This document shows, in pieces, positions 1 to 12,815 of a stretch of 64,000 nucleotides of DNA; within the stretch, counting starts at the first letter, position 1, and the number at the start of each line of letters is the position of its first letter. Source of the DNA: Panulirus ornatus (Eukaryota; Arthropoda; Malacostraca; Decapoda; Palinuridae); assembly GCF_036320965.1 (NCBI RefSeq), contig NC_092234.1:26732189-26796188 (forward strand), in the 5' to 3' direction. Both the position numbers and the translations under genes were made by a program. The notes under the pieces were generated by a model, which was not told where the DNA came from, did not search any database, and saw only the letters and a program-made list of their open reading frames with translations.

Positions 1-2059
1 CAATAACATTGTGAAGGTCCTTCTCTGGACATAGTCTTTGATCATTGGCGTTTTAGTTTTGTTCTTCTTTATTTACTGTAATGTATGTTTTCCTATATTC
101 CTGTATCCATATTTTGTATTAAGTCTAGCTCATTGTATCCATTATGTCACTGTCAATTTGTATCGCTTACGAATTTTCCTATTACTTTTTATGTTCTATG
201 TACAGATGGTGTTTCCGAATTTGTTTCTTATGTGCTTTTTTCTTTGCGTTTTATATTTATAATCAAGTTTTGTCTGTCGCAGTTTTTTCCTAATGACCAA
301 TCTTGATGACAATGACAATGTTTTTACCTATTTTAGACAGTTTCCATGTCTCAGTTTACTCTAAAGTTCTTGGATACACTCGAGGGGTGATCTCGTGTCT
401 GTAGATATTACAGAAATAACAAAGTTCCTGACTTATTGTCTCCTTGAGAGGCTTCCATCCATGAGGAGCAAGTGTGTGGCAGCAGCTGTATATAGGTATG
501 GATTTCGAAGCGTACTTGGCAGGATTTCTTTCTTGACGCATGTGCAACTGGAAACTATCATCAGTTTAGTAAAATGAATTAATTCCACTGTTACACTCAA
601 AGGCTCAGAGTTAGCGACAAGGAATGCACGATGATGTCTGTCATGGACCTTGACTGAAGAGATCTGACGGATGGAGTTAGAGTGGAGTACAATTACATCT
701 TGTTTAAAAAGGAGCAACAGGAGGGGAATTCCGTCTCTGGAGCCAAAGAAAAGGAATAAATTCTTCCAGTTTCAGCTGTTTGTTTGAAAGAAAAAATGAG
801 AAGGCGACGAAATGAAATCTTTAGAGTTTGATAGTGGGTTAGTGCACCTCTTCCAGGAATGTAAACTGATCGGGAAGAAGTGAAGGTAACTGTGTGCTGG
901 TAAGCAAATCTGTCCGATATATGCGGGTGACGCGTTGGATCTAACGTATAAGCTAACGCACCAGTTGTCATACGATCGATACCAAGACGACTTGGTGGCC
1001 TACGGACTTTGTTAAAGTGTTTTTCACTACCAACACAGTTTATCGTCCTGGACACCATTCTTGTGTACATTACACCAAGAATAATGATTTATTGTTGGAT
1101 TGTAAAGAAGGTAACAATTATCGCCAAGACTACAGTTTCTTCCTTTGTTAGTTCCGCTGTTATGTCGTGACTGCATTTATTGCGTACTGCTGACGATGTC
1201 GTTGTTTTCTTCGGCGACTATTGTGTTGCCATTATCCTGCGACGAGGCAACTACTATTGGTGTTCGTTATGCAACACTGGAAACTACCTGCCAATGCAGT
1301 ATTGCCCATTTGATGCTGAGACTTGACATGTCTACTTGGTGGTTAGATTGAAATTGATTACCTGCGTCTGTGGATAGGAGCATAAGCAGACCTAGTGAGA
1401 CAGATGACCACCTGACAAACAAGGACCGTCATGGAAGACCTTGGACAAACCTGCTGTACAGTGCTGAGGCCGTGTTCCCCAGTAGGGGCACCCCGAGCTA
1501 TACCCCCAACCTCAGGGGGCCAGTCCAGCCACCAACTGCTAAGTGAAACCAGTCAGTGAGGTAACGTGTCACACTGTTATATTGTAGTGACCACGTGAAA
1601 TAGTATCTGTACACCCAATACCATACAAATACATGTGTTATAGAACAGATTTGTAAAGACTAATCTGAGGAGAGAATGAGAATATGATAATCATCACCTT
1701 TACCATATCAACTATGAGAAAGTTACTTGGCTTGACCTCAGAGCAGCCAAGCAGGCAACGGGACAGCACAATACAATTGAGTAAAGCCCTGGGTAGTTAC
1801 GGGTAGTCCTCCAGGACTGATTTTACTGTTATGTGTATGTTATTCAGGATGGCGTCACCACCTGAGATTTTACAAGAATTTTAGTCCCTCTGTTGCAGAT
1901 CATTGTCCTTTGTTACCTTATGAAAAATACAATTATTCATGGGCTGCACGATGATTGGTTATACTCCAACAATGTTATGGTAATAAAAACCATGTTGAGG
2001 AGAGTGATTATGCATTTAATTTGACCACGAGAGGGGGAAGAGGAGGAGGGTTGTTCCGG
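1..2059. other. No recognisable gene
   Basis: I see no recognisable coding domain, repeat family or RNA gene here. The base composition is mixed and not obviously repetitive. A 60-codon open frame on the plus strand at 395-577 and a 125-codon frame on the minus strand at 693-1,070 have no motif I can name and no splice context that makes them convincing. Single-copy intergenic or intronic DNA is the simplest reading. Confidence 0.5.
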
Positions 2060-3490
2060 GAAAAAAAGAGTTAATGTATCGGCAGTTTATGAAGCGAGAA
2101 GTTGGTTGGTAATGTTGATGGGTGATTGAATGGGTAATGTAGCAGTTCGGGGTAATATATACTGAGCTTTCAAGTTGTATGAATGAAATTGCAAAAAGTT
2201 GTGGAGTTGTGCGATGAAAAAGGGCTAGTGTGGGTTTAAAAGTGAACACACATAAGTATGCGTGGGAGTAAGAACCAATGGGAAGCAAAATTATTGATTA
2301 CCTACTAACTGATAAACGTAAAGAAAATGACTTTTGGATATGGATCTGCTGAGAGGTGTGGGACATCTAAACCATTACCTGGTGGAGGACGAGGGTGAAG
2401 ATCTGTAAAAGCTTTCGGTGGAATGAAAAGAATGTGATGGTAAGGTGGAACTTGGAAAAGACAATTGTGGTGAAGATATTCCAGGAGACATTGAATGTAT
2501 AATGACAAAAGTGAGACCGTAAAACGAAGCTTGGGATGGGAAGTGATGAGGAACGGGAGGTTATATATGAAGCAGTGCAGGGGAGTATGCGTGAGAAGAG
2601 TGTTTGTTAGGCAGAGGTGCGAGCCACGATACAAAATTAAGTTGTAGTGAATTGAGAAAGGAGCATGTATCGGCGGTACTTACAGTGAAGGGGCTCGGTG
2701 GTGACTGGAAGATTTACAAAAACCAAAGACGGGCTGATCAAGAAGGATGGTTCAAGGGCCCCAAAACGAGGCAAATGAGATGTTATGGTGAGGAGGTTTC
2801 AGCATATTTCAGGTAGAGAATAACAAAAAGATTTTGAAAGGAATTAAACAAGTTTTGAGAAAAAAACATTGGAAAGAATGGATATCTGGAAGGGGAACAA
2901 ATGAGGGGGGGGAAAGTGAAGGTGGCAGAGTTTGTGGCAAAGGGGAGAGGATGAGTGCTTTAAGAATTGTTTGACGGGAAGAAATGTCTGGTGTGTGTTG
3001 TGTGGTCTGGGAGGGTGAAAAGTGAGAGAGTCATGGAAAGTGATTTGGCAAAGAGAAAATTCTGATATGAATTATGGCAAGAAGATTACTGTTGCAGAAA
3101 CTGAAGAGGCCGAACTGGAATAGTTTCGACATATATAGAACTGAGTGAGGAGAGATTTACAAAGCCATATATGTGTCATATGTGCAGGGTCAAGGAGAAG
3201 GGGAAAACCAATACTGGAGAGAAAAGGATAGGTTTTTTGATGGTCGTGGCATGAACATAAAGGAGACGTGAGAGGGGAATAGGTTGTATTGAAGGAATAT
3301 ATGGTATAAATAAGGATGGTGCTTGTCAGCGAACTGAGCCGGGGCATGTGATAGCAGCGGTGGAAAAACTACAGAAAGTCTGTAGTGCCTGGTAGTTGGT
3401 GTGGAGGCTGTGGCTTTATATGCTGTTTGTCGTTTGTTCTAGCACTAACCTCGTATTACGGGAAACGGCGGACAAATTATGAGAGTATAG
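2060..3490 (+). mobile_element. Decayed RTE-like LINE copy, internally deleted
   Basis: This is a heavily mutated plus-strand copy of the LINE family seen intact-like at 25.8-29.1 kb. The endonuclease part is recognisable from about 2,115 (degraded MGDLN region) through about 2,400. The reverse transcriptase core is largely missing. The C-terminal part returns at about 3,085-3,300, and a degraded long-type 3' UTR runs to about 3,490, ending in a poor match to the family 3' end. Frameshifts and stops throughout rule out function. The 5' edge is uncertain. Confidence 0.6.
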
Positions 3491-4107
3491 TAAAATCCAG
3501 GGGTAAGATCATACAGAAGTTATGAAATACTGATCTCTTGGGTCACTAAATGTTTAGGCCAGAACACCAACCAATAAGAGCTGTCCATTACAATAAAAAA
3601 CCTTTCGTCTCCAGGGCTATTGCGATGTACTTCTTACAGGTCACCGCTACCTGGAAAATTATACCCGGGCCCCAATCGCCATCCTGGTGGTGTGTTGTTT
3701 GCGTTTCTCTTCTGGCTCCTATGAACTGTTGATAAGTAATTTGTTTACCGGGGGCACTTTGTTCGTATTATTTACCTCTGCGTTTTTCGGGTTGGTTCGT
3801 TTAAATTTTTGCTTTTCTGTGGCTGTGTGACCCTTTTGGGGAAAATACGGTGTAAAACCCGTTGTCACCAACCGTGAGGAGGGTTTTATTCTGTACTGTA
3901 TTCGAATGGTCATTTCCCATAAGGGGCGTCATTGCTAGGGGTTTAGCGAACCCCCCTTTTACACGGGTTCGTTTTCCAATCCGGGTTTGTTGGGGTTTAT
4001 AGGGTTCTTAAAGGTGCACGTTCATATGCACTTTGTTCGTATTTTTATATATATATTATTTATATATTATATATATATATTATATATATATATAATGTGT
4101 ATATATG
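3491..4107. other. Unassigned, ends in AT repeat
   Basis: No gene is recognised. The stretch contains runs of doubled and tripled bases resembling the low-quality sequence that follows. A short imperfect (TA)n tract lies at about 4,042-4,095, directly before the next LINE copy. Confidence 0.45.
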
Positions 4108-5692
4108 GATGGTATTCCAGTGGATTTTAAAAATAGGGGTGACTTTTTTGTTGACGGGTTTGGGCAAGGTTATAAAATTTGTATGTATGACTCGGGGTGA
4201 GGTGCTGGGATTGGCGGATGGGTGCATATTTGCCATTGTACAAAGGCAAAGGGGATAGAGGAGTGCTAAAAATACAGAGATTAAGTTTGTGTTTGTTCCT
4301 GGTAAATTATATGGGAGGGTATTGATTGGAGGGTGAAGGCATGTAAGAGCATCGATTGGGAAGAGCAGTTGGTTTCAGAAGGGGTATAGGATGGTGGTTT
4401 CAGGTGTTTCTTTAAAGATGTATGGGGAGAATACTAAGAAAAGAAATGGATTTGTATGTAGCTTTTAGGTCTGGAAAAGGGCATAATAGAGTTGATGGAT
4501 GCTTGGGGAAGGTATTAAGAAATATGGTGGGGGGGCAAGTTGTTGAAGCAGTGAAAATTTTTTTTATCGGGATGAAAGGCATGTGACGTGTGGGAAGAGT
4601 AAAGTGATTGGTTCTAGTGAAGTAGGTTTCGGCAGGGGTGTGTGATGTCTCCGGGTTGTTTAATTTGTTTTGGATGGGGTTGTTAGGGAGGTAAATGCAA
4701 GAGTTTTGGAAAGGGGGAAAGTATGAAATCTGTTGGGGAGGGGAGTTGGGGGAAGTGAGTCAGTTGTTGTTCGTGATGATTTCGCGCTGGTGGCTGATTA
4801 TGTGAGAAAAATGCAGAAACTGGTGATGAGTTTTGGTAAAGTGTGTGAAAGAAGAAATTTTAAAAGTAAAGGAATAAGAGAAGGTTTTTTGGTAGGGTTG
4901 AGGGCAAATAATTGGGAGGTGGTTTTAATGGAGGAAAAAAAATGGAGGAAGTGAAATGTTTTAGATATTGGAGGGTCTGGCAGCGGATAGAACATGGGGC
5001 GGGAAAGGGTATAGGGTGGGGGGGGGGGGGAAAATCCTGGGAGCTTGAAGAATGTTGGAAGTTTGAGAAAATTATCTCGGAAAAAAAAATGGGATGTTTG
5101 AAGGAAAAAGTGGGGCCAACAAAGTTTTGGTTGCGGGGGTGGGCTAGGATAGAGTTGTGCGCGGAGGTGGATTGTGGAAAAAGGTGTTTTTTGGGGCAAT
5201 GTGTGGTGTGAGGTGGGTTTTATCGAGTAAAGTAACGTAAGGGTAAAAGAGTGTGTGGAATAAAAAGAGCGTGGTTGAGAGAGCAGAAGAGGGTGTTTTG
5301 AAATGGTTCGGGGGAAAGGAGGGAAAAGGTGAGGAAGATTGACCAAGGAATTATGTGTCGGAGGTGGAGGGGAAAGAGGGAAGGGGGGAGACCAAATTGG
5401 AGGTGGAAAGATGGATGAAAAAGTTTTGTGTGCCGGGGCCGAGATGCGGAGGGGAAAGGAGGGGAAGAAATGGGTGAATTGGAGCGAGTGGTATACCGGG
5501 GGTTTAGGCTGTCGTGGATTGAATCAAGGTGTGAAGGTCTGGGTTAAACCCTGGAAAGTTGTGTGGTATGTATATTTGCGTATGTGGAGTAGTATATAAA
5601 TTTTATGGGGGGGGTTGGGCCATTTCTTTGTCTGTTTCCTTGCGCTACCTCGCAAACGCGGGAGACAGGACAAAGCAAAAAAAAAAAAAAAT
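4108..5692 (+). mobile_element. Decayed 5'-truncated LINE copy (RT to 3' end)
   Basis: This plus-strand LINE copy begins inside the reverse transcriptase, just before the segment for the ILDW-like thumb and the WRN-PLYKGKGD motif. It runs through degraded copies of the CGFRSGRG, LEKAYDRV, GLRQGCVMSP and [10 protein letters not shown] motif regions, the GRPNW C-terminal block and a short-type 3' UTR, ending in an A-run at about 5,680-5,692. Frameshifts occur every few dozen bases and many are G or A homopolymer changes. A long G-run sits at about 5,019-5,030. It is non-functional as written. Confidence 0.75.
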
Positions 5693-5701
5693 TATATATA
5701 T

Positions 5702-5748
5702 TTTTTTTATTTTTTATAATATATATATATATATATATTTTTTATAAA
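5702..5748. repeat. AT-rich/(TA)n tract
   Basis: A short T-rich and (TA)n stretch follows the A-rich tail of the upstream LINE copy and precedes the next LINE copy, the same junction arrangement seen repeatedly from 25 to 49 kb. Confidence 0.7.
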
Positions 5749-5799
5749 TGGGACGAAAAAAGGGGGGCAGAAACCCCCCCCTCTTTGTTTTTCTTTCAA

Positions 5800-8720
5800 A
5801 AAGGAAAAAACAGAAGGGTTATAGGGGGTGCTGACCCTTCCAAAAGGCTTAGATTGGGGTGTTTAAATGTGTGTGATGTACCAGAGGGAAAAAAATGGAG
5901 AGATGGGTAATATGTTTGAGGAAGGAATTGGATGTTTTGGTTGAGTGATAAGAGCTAAGGGTAAAGGGGAAGAGGGTTTGGGGAAATGTTTGGGGAGAAA
6001 AGCAGGATTTGGTGAGGGAAAGGAAAGGAAGGAGTAGCACGATTTATGAGCATAAGTTGTGGGAGTTTGTGGTTTTAAGTGTAAGAAGTAAACTCTTCAT
6101 TGATATGGGTAAAATCTGAAAGTGGATGGAAAGAGAGGGGGTGATTACTTGTGCCTGTGCCCCTGGTTATGAAAAGGGAAGATCATGAAAAGGAAAGTGT
6201 TTGGGAGCAGTGTGTGAGTGTGTTGGGCAGCTTTGATGCACAAGACCAGGTTATAGTGATGGGTGTTCGAATGCAGGTGAGGTTTGTGGCGTGAGGTTTA
6301 AATTTGGGTTTGAAAAATGGGGTGTTCAGTGTTGCAAATGGAAATGGTGAAGAGCTTGGGGTTTTGTGTGCGAAAAAAGGACTGGTGATTGGGAATACCA
6401 GGTTTAAAAAGAGAAATATGCATAAGTATCGATAATGTAGGAAGAGGGCCGAGGCGTTTTGGATTACGTGTTATTGATAGGTGCGTGAAAGGAAGGATTT
6501 GGTGTTAAGGTGCTGAGAGGTGCAATGGGGGGATGTAAGATTTTATCTTGGGAGCCGAAGGTGAAGATTTTAGGGGTTTTTTCAGAAAAGAAGAGAGAAT
6601 GTTAAGTGAATGGAGTGGTGAGGGGTAAATGGTGGAAAAGGAGGAACTTGTGTGGGAAAGTGCTAGGTGAGACTGTGTGCAGAGTGGGAAAGATGAGGCA
6701 AGGACGAAAGGGGAAAGTGGACGAGGAATGGGATATATTTAGGGAAGCATTGATGGCTGGCAGAAGATGCTTTGGCATGAGAAAGGGGGGGGGAAAAACA
6801 AATGGGAAAGGGGGGGCGAGTGGTGAGAGAAGTAGTAGATTGTTAGTAAAAGGAAAAGAGAGGGCTTTTGGGACGATATTTGCGGGGAAAATTAGTGCAG
6901 TGACTGGGGATGTTTGAAAAAAAAGGAGGGCAAAGGTCAAGAGGGAAGGTGCAAGAAGTGAAAAAAGGGGCATATGAGAGTTGGGGTAAGAGGTATCTTT
7001 AAAATTTTTGGGAAAATAAAAGATGTTTTGGAAGGAGGTAAAAAAAGTGCGTAAAAAGAGAACAATGGAAACATCGGTGAGGGGGCAAAGGGGAAAGGGT
7101 TTAGTATCAAGAATGGTTAAGTGAGAAGGAGTTGGGAGTGAGTATTTTGGAAGGTTTTTGGTGGGTTTGATGTTTAGAGTGGCAGATTATAGGGTGTTTT
7201 GGTCGAGGGGGTTTTTGTGAAAAAGTGAGGGGGGTCAGGGGGGGGAATGATTTGGTAAACAGAAAAAAGGGTTAGTGAAGCTTGGGGAGATGAAAAGCCG
7301 GCAAGGGCGGCAGGTTTGAAGGTTTGCTGTCAGTTATTAAAAAAGGAGGTTTGGGTGTGTTTTAGAATGGTGGTGAGGATTTTCAATATATATATGGTTT
7401 ATGGTGAGGTTCCTGAGGTGGCGGAATGCTGGAAAAGTGCCATTTTTACAAAAGAAAAGGGGATAAATGGTAGTGTTCAAATTTCAAAGGTATAAGTTTT
7501 TTGAGTATTCCTTGGAAATTATTGGGAGGGGTATTGATTTAAAGGTCAAGGAAATTTTCAGACCATCGATTTTAGGAAGAGCAGTGTGGTTTTAGAAGTG
7601 GGAAAGTTTATGAAATCAGGTGTTTTCTTTGAAGAATGTGTGTGTTAAATACTTAGGAAAAATGATGGATTTGTATGTTTGCTTTGTGGTATGAGAGGGG
7701 AATGATGAGTTGATAGAGATGTTTTGTGAAGGTATTAATAGTATTTGGTGTGTGAGGTAAGTGCTAAAAGCAGCGAAAAGTTTTATCGAGGAGTAAGGCA
7801 TGTGTACGTTTGGGAAGATAGGGAGGTGACTGGTTCCGGTGAAAGTTGTTTACGGCAGGGGTGGTGATGTTTCCATGGTGTTTTTAATTTTATTATGGAT
7901 TGAGTTGTTAGGGGGTGAGTGAAAAAGGGTTTTTGGTTGGGGAGGGGTAAGTATACATCTGTTGTGCTTGGGGGCTTGGGAAGTGAGTCAGTTGTGTTCG
8001 CTGATGATACAGCGCTGGTGGCTGATTCAGGTGAAAAAAAAATGCATAAGTTGGTGACTGAGTTGTAAAGTGTGTGAAAGAAAAAAGCTGAGGGTAAATG
8101 TGAAAAGGCAAGGTCATTAGTTCAGTAGGGTGAGGGGCCCAAATAAACCGGAGTAAGTTGAATGGAGAAAAAATGAGGAGGGGTAAAGTTTTAGATATCT
8201 TTTAGTGAGTTTCGCAGCGGATGGACCATGGAAGCGGAAGTGAGTCACAGGGTGGGGAAGGGTGCGAGTTTCGGAAGTTGAAGAATCTGTGGAAGGCGAA
8301 AACGTTATCTCAGAAAGCAAAATTTGGGGTTTTGAAATTATAGAGTTTAACAATATTATATGGTTGTTTAAAACATGGGCTATGATAGGGTTTGTACGGA
8401 GGGAGGTAGATGTGTTGGAAATGATATATCTGAGGACAATACGTATGTGGGTGGCTTGATTGAGTAAGTAATGAAAGGGTAAGAGAGATATGTGGAAATT
8501 TAAAAAAAGGGTGGTTGAGAGAGCAGAAGAGGGTTTTTTTTGAAATGGTTTGGTCCATGGAGGGAATGAGTGAGGAAAGATTGGCAAAGATGACTTGTGT
8601 CAAAAGGTTTGGGGGGCCCAGAAGTGGGAGACCAAATTGGGGAAATGGAAGAATAGAGTGGAAAAAAAAAAATTTTGAGCGATCGGGGCCTGACGTACAG
8701 GGCGTGAAAGGCTTGCAATG
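5800..8720 (+). mobile_element. Decayed near-full-length LINE copy lacking 3' UTR
   Basis: The plus-strand copy starts in the family 5' region (degraded GNRR and RLGCLNVCG segment near 5,801-5,880). It proceeds through the endonuclease (GAYAPG-like at about 6,150, degraded MGDLN at about 6,258, IDRR-like at about 6,475), the linker, the reverse transcriptase ([10 protein letters not shown] region at about 7,998-8,020) and the GRPNW tail at about 8,620, stopping about where the ORF would end. The frame is broken many times. Inserted G and A residues in homopolymers are conspicuous. No 3' UTR follows; a Penelope-like fragment begins immediately. Confidence 0.75.
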
Positions 8721-8905
8721 AATACCATTTGGAAACATGCGATTGTCAGGACAATCGCATGTTTTTTAAAAATGGAGTCCTAGCTTCGTTTTCTTCGTTT
8801 TATATCAATGATTGGGTTTTATTTCTCTTTTTGTCTCCCTTGATGTGGATTATTACCGAGAGTGCACTTGGGAACTTATCATGTTTAATTTCCTGCCCTT
8901 TTCAA
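8721..8905. mobile_element. Penelope-like 3' end fragments in inverted orientation
   Basis: About 8,722-8,747 matches the minus-strand form of the Penelope-like 3' region found at 29,820-29,850. From about 8,750 to 8,905 the same 3' terminal region appears in plus orientation, as at 32,610-32,765. The two arms meet in a small palindrome around 8,733-8,761 (arm GCGATTGTC). This is a miniature version of the larger inverted Penelope-like pair at 29.7-32.8 kb. Confidence 0.6.
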
Positions 8906-9105
8906 TTGTCAATTGGTAAAAGGGAAAGGATATTTGCAGTGGAACATCGATATCCCAAAAAAAAAAAAAAAGTACTAAAAACCCAAAGCAAAAAATTATT
9001 ATGTCCAATTAGCTTTAAACTGTGAGTTGGTAAGTTAAAGGTATTTTCGTTTCGGGCTCAGATTATAAACCACGTGAGGACCATCTCTTTTTAAAAGTTT
9101 CTCTT

Positions 9106-9205
9106 NNNNNNNNNNNNNNNNNNNNNNNNNNNNNNNNNNNNNNNNNNNNNNNNNNNNNNNNNNNNNNNNNNNNNNNNNNNNNNNNNNNNNNNNNNNNNNN
9201 NNNNN
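9106..9205. other. Assembly gap (100 N)
   Basis: There are exactly 100 unknown bases, a conventional placeholder length, so the true distance is unknown. The sequence resumes inside the 3' end of a minus-strand LINE copy. Confidence 0.99.
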
Positions 9206-10995
9206 AAAACGCGGGAGAAAAGGGGACAAAGTAAAAAAAAAAAAAAAAAAAATATATATTACGAGGTAAAACCGAAAAAGGGCCCCCAACCAACCCAAAC
9301 ATACCCATGTACATACATACACTCCACCACCCCAAATATACCTCCCTAAAACATTTTAATGTACACATATAGATTATCACACACACAGATATATCCATAT
9401 AAAACACATGTACATAATTCATACTTTTTTGCTTTAATTTTTTTTTCCCTCGCCACCTCGAAAACAAAAAAATAAAGTCCCTCAGGGACGAGGACCCTCT
9501 GGGAAAAAGACAACAAAGACCCATTCTTTTAAAACTCGTCTCTAGTTTTCATGTAATAATGCACGGAAACCACAGCCCCCTTTTCCCCCACCCGGGCCCC
9601 AAAAAAATTTTCCCAGGGTTTACCCCAACGCTTCCCCGCCCGGGGTTTCAACCCAAATTAAACGCGCCCGACTCAAAAATACCACATCGCCCAAATTTTA
9701 CTCTATTCCTTGCACCCCTTTTCACCCGCCTCATGTTTCAGGAAACCGAAAACTAAAAATTTTTTTTCCACCCCAAAATTTTTTTTTCCACCCCCAAATT
9801 TTGTTCCCCCCACTTCCCCCTTTGTTTCCCTCCCCTTTGGGAAACATATACCCCTTTTGGGTAAATCTTTAAATGACCCATTCTCCCAAAGTGCCCAAAA
9901 CCATTTCAAAAAAAAACCCCTTTTTCCTGCTCTCTAAAACCAAAACTGTTTTTTTTTCCCATACATCCATTTTACCCTTACATTACTTCTCGATAAAAAC
10001 CACTTCACCCCAAAAAATTTCCCCCCTCAAAAATCCCAATTTCCAGCACTTTCCCATCCTCCTGCGCACAACCTTTTCCATACCCCACGCCTCCCCAACC
10101 ATAAAAACATTGTTGGAACCCTATTCCTTCAAACATACCCTTTTTTGTTTTCCCCGAAATAATTTTTCCCCGCCCTTCCCAAAACATTCTTCAAGGCTCC
10201 CAGAATTTTCACCTCCCCCCCCCCTATTGATTCACTTCCGATTCAAATGGTTCCATCCGCTCCAATCCACTCCCAGATATCTAAAAAAAATTTCATTTCC
10301 TCCATTTTTTCCCCTCCTTTCAAATTTTCCTCCCAATTGACTTGACCCCAACCCAAATTCCCCTAAAAAACCTTGTTTCCTTTTTCACATTTACTCCAAA
10401 CTTTTTTCCCTTACACAAAAATTTACCAAACTCAGCCCAAAACTTATGCAGTTTCTCATATGAATCACCACCAGCGCTCAAATCACACGAAAACAACATT
10501 CATTTTCAAAAGCTCTCCCCACCCACAACAACTGTAAAATTTGCCGCTCCCCCCAAAAACTCTTGTATTCACCCCTCCCAAAAAACCCCCCATCCAAAAA
10601 CAAATTAAACAACCATGGGATTTTCACACCCCCTCCCCCCAAACCCTTTACATTCACGGGAAAACCAATCATTTTCCCTTTTTCCCCTTTACAAGTACCC
10701 ATGCCTTACATCCTTTATAAAAACTTTTCACTGCTTCCAACAACTTGCCTCCCACATCGATATTCTTAATCCCTTTCCCACAATCTTTTAATAGGGCTTT
10801 TTTCCAGATCCATAATGCTACATACAAATCCATTTGTTTTTTCAACATTTCTCACATACATTCTTAAAAGCAAACACCTATCCACACATCCTCTACCACT
10901 TCTGAAACCCACTGCTTTTCCCCCAACCTATGCTCTGCCCTGCTTAAAACCCTCAATCAATCCCCTCTCATAATTTACCAGGAATACTCAACGAA
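9206..10995 (-). mobile_element. Decayed LINE copy, long 3' UTR type
   Basis: The minus-strand copy enters from the gap at its 3' end. The T-run at about 9,233-9,251 is its A-tail and the long-type 3' UTR follows to about 9,640. Degraded GRPNW, RT motif E/D and FADD (about 10,460) segments follow, reaching the IPGKLYGR region at about 10,990, where it is cut by the next insertion. C and A homopolymer expansions are frequent, so part of the decay may be consensus error. Confidence 0.7.
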
Positions 10996-11857
10996 TTTTT
11001 TTTTTTTTTTTTCCGCGGGTTTTCCCGCGTTTGCGAGGTAGGGGAAGGGAAAAAAGACAAAAAAAGAAAGGGCCCAAACCCCAAACCCCCATACACAGTA
11101 AAATACATACTCCAAAAACCCAAAATACATACCTACACAGCTTTCCATGGTTTTAAACCCCCGAAAGCTTTACATCCTTGATTCAATCCCTACAGCCCCC
11201 GACCCGGTAAACCACCTCGTTTCCCAATTTTACTCTATTCCTTGCCCTCCTTTCACCCTTTAAACCCCCCTGCATGTTCAACCCCGATCCCAAAAACAAA
11301 ATCTTTTACTCCTTTTTTTCCACCTCCCAATTTTTTATTCCCCCCCTTTCCCTCGTTTCCCTCCACCTCCCACACATATATCCCTTGGCCCAAACTTTCC
11401 CCACTCATTCTCTTTCCCTGTTTCCCAAAAACCCTTTCAAAAACACAAAAATCTTTTCCTCCTCTAAAAACCCCCCTCTTTTTAATTTTCCCCACATCTC
11501 CTTCCCTTACGTTTCTTTCTCGATCAAACCACCTTTCCCCCACACATTTCCCCCAAACAACTCATTTTTTCCCGCACAACCTTCCCCCTGCGCACAACCT
11601 TTTCCATAGCCAAAGCCTCGCAACCATACAACATTGTTGGGAAACCCCCATTCCTTTAAACTTAAACCCCGTTTTGCTTTCCGAGATAATGTTCTCGACT
11701 TCCACACTTTTTCAAGGCTCCCAGAATTCTCGCCCCCCCCCCCCCCCAAGATCCACTTCCGCTTCCAGGGTTCCAAACCCTGCCAGAAACCACTCCCAGA
11801 TATCTTTAAAAAAAATTCACTTCCTCCAGTTTTTTTCCCTTTTAAACTCAACCCAAC
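10996..11857 (-). mobile_element. Decayed LINE 3' fragment, short 3' UTR type
   Basis: The minus-strand copy begins with a T-run (10,996-11,012, the A-tail), then the family 3' end and a short-type 3' UTR to about 11,170. The C-terminal ORF segment follows back to the [10 protein letters not shown] region near 11,820-11,855. The ORF is broken. It abuts the preceding copy directly, so it may have inserted into it. Confidence 0.7.
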
Positions 11858-11874
11858 TTAAACATATATAATTT

Positions 11875-12028
11875 GAAACACCACCTTATCCCCCTTTTAA
11901 ATTTGGAAAAAAGGGAACCCGCAAGCATTCCGCCAATCCTTTAAACCCCTCACCATGAATCAAAATACATTAAAAAAACCTTACCAACCCCGTCAACAAA
12001 AACAGAAAAACCCCCTTTTTTAAAACAA
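11875..12028 (-). mobile_element. Small LINE RT fragment
   Basis: This is a degraded minus-strand match to the segment coding for the GGDCIIDWLVRLFNVCMTHGE and WRN-PLYKGKG region. It is about 150 bases long and is separated from the neighbouring fragments by junk sequence. Confidence 0.5.
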
Positions 12029-12057
12029 TTTTCCCCTTCCCAAAACCATCGAAACCC

Positions 12058-12703
12058 CTGAAAGAGAAGTAATGTAAATTTTAAGAGAGATTTTGGAAAT
12101 GAAAAAATTGTGGTTTGGGGGAGCAGAGTAAGGGGATTTTTGGAAATGTTGGCACATGGAAGAATGAGTGAATGAAGGATTGACCCCAGAGGATATATGT
12201 TGTCGGAGTGAGGGACGAGGAGAAGTGGAACCCAAATTGGCGGTGGAAAGATGGAAGTGAAAATGATTTTTGAGTGTTCCGGGTCCTGAACTTTCAGGAC
12301 GGTGAAAGGCGAACCAAGAATAGAGAGTGAATTGGATCGATGTGGTATACACGGGGTAGAACGTCTATCAGTGGATTGAATCAGGCATGTGAAGCGTCTG
12401 GGGTAAAAACCATGGAAAGTTCCTAGGGCCTGGATGAGGAAGGGATCTTGTGGTTTCGGGCATTATTTCATGACAACTAGAGACTGAGTGGTGAACGAAA
12501 TGGGCCCTTTTGTTGTCTTTTCCCACGCTAACCTATCGACAACCCAAAATGCAAAAGAAATACGTGAGAGGGGGAAATGGAAATTTATTCCACGTGTGCG
12601 AGGAGGCGAAGAATGAACAAAGGCAACAGTGTATTTGTGGTGCATGTGTATATATGTATATGTCGTGCGTGTATATATATGTGGACATTGAGATGTTATG
12701 TGT
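12058..12703 (+). mobile_element. Decayed LINE C-terminus plus long 3' UTR
   Basis: The plus-strand fragment covers the [21 protein letters not shown] region, the degraded GRPNW block near 12,230 and a long-type 3' UTR, including the segment around 12,400-12,640 that short-type copies lack. It stops before the family 3' end, at a minus-strand LINE-leader fragment. Confidence 0.65.
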
Positions 12704-12815
12704 GAAAAAACGAGATGAATTTCCAGCCACCCGCTCCCTTCCCCTTTAGTCGCCTTCTACGACACGCAGGGAATACGTGGGAAGTATTCTTTCCTCCCTA
12801 TCCCCCAGGATAAAT
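12704..12815 (-). mobile_element. LINE leader / short-element head fragment
   Basis: The reverse complement matches the conserved leader shared by the LINE 5' end and the 240-bp short elements: a GGGGATAGGG-like start, then CGTGTCGTAGAAGGCGACTA and the GGAGCGGG-GGCTGGAAAT block. Only the head is present. Confidence 0.7.
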
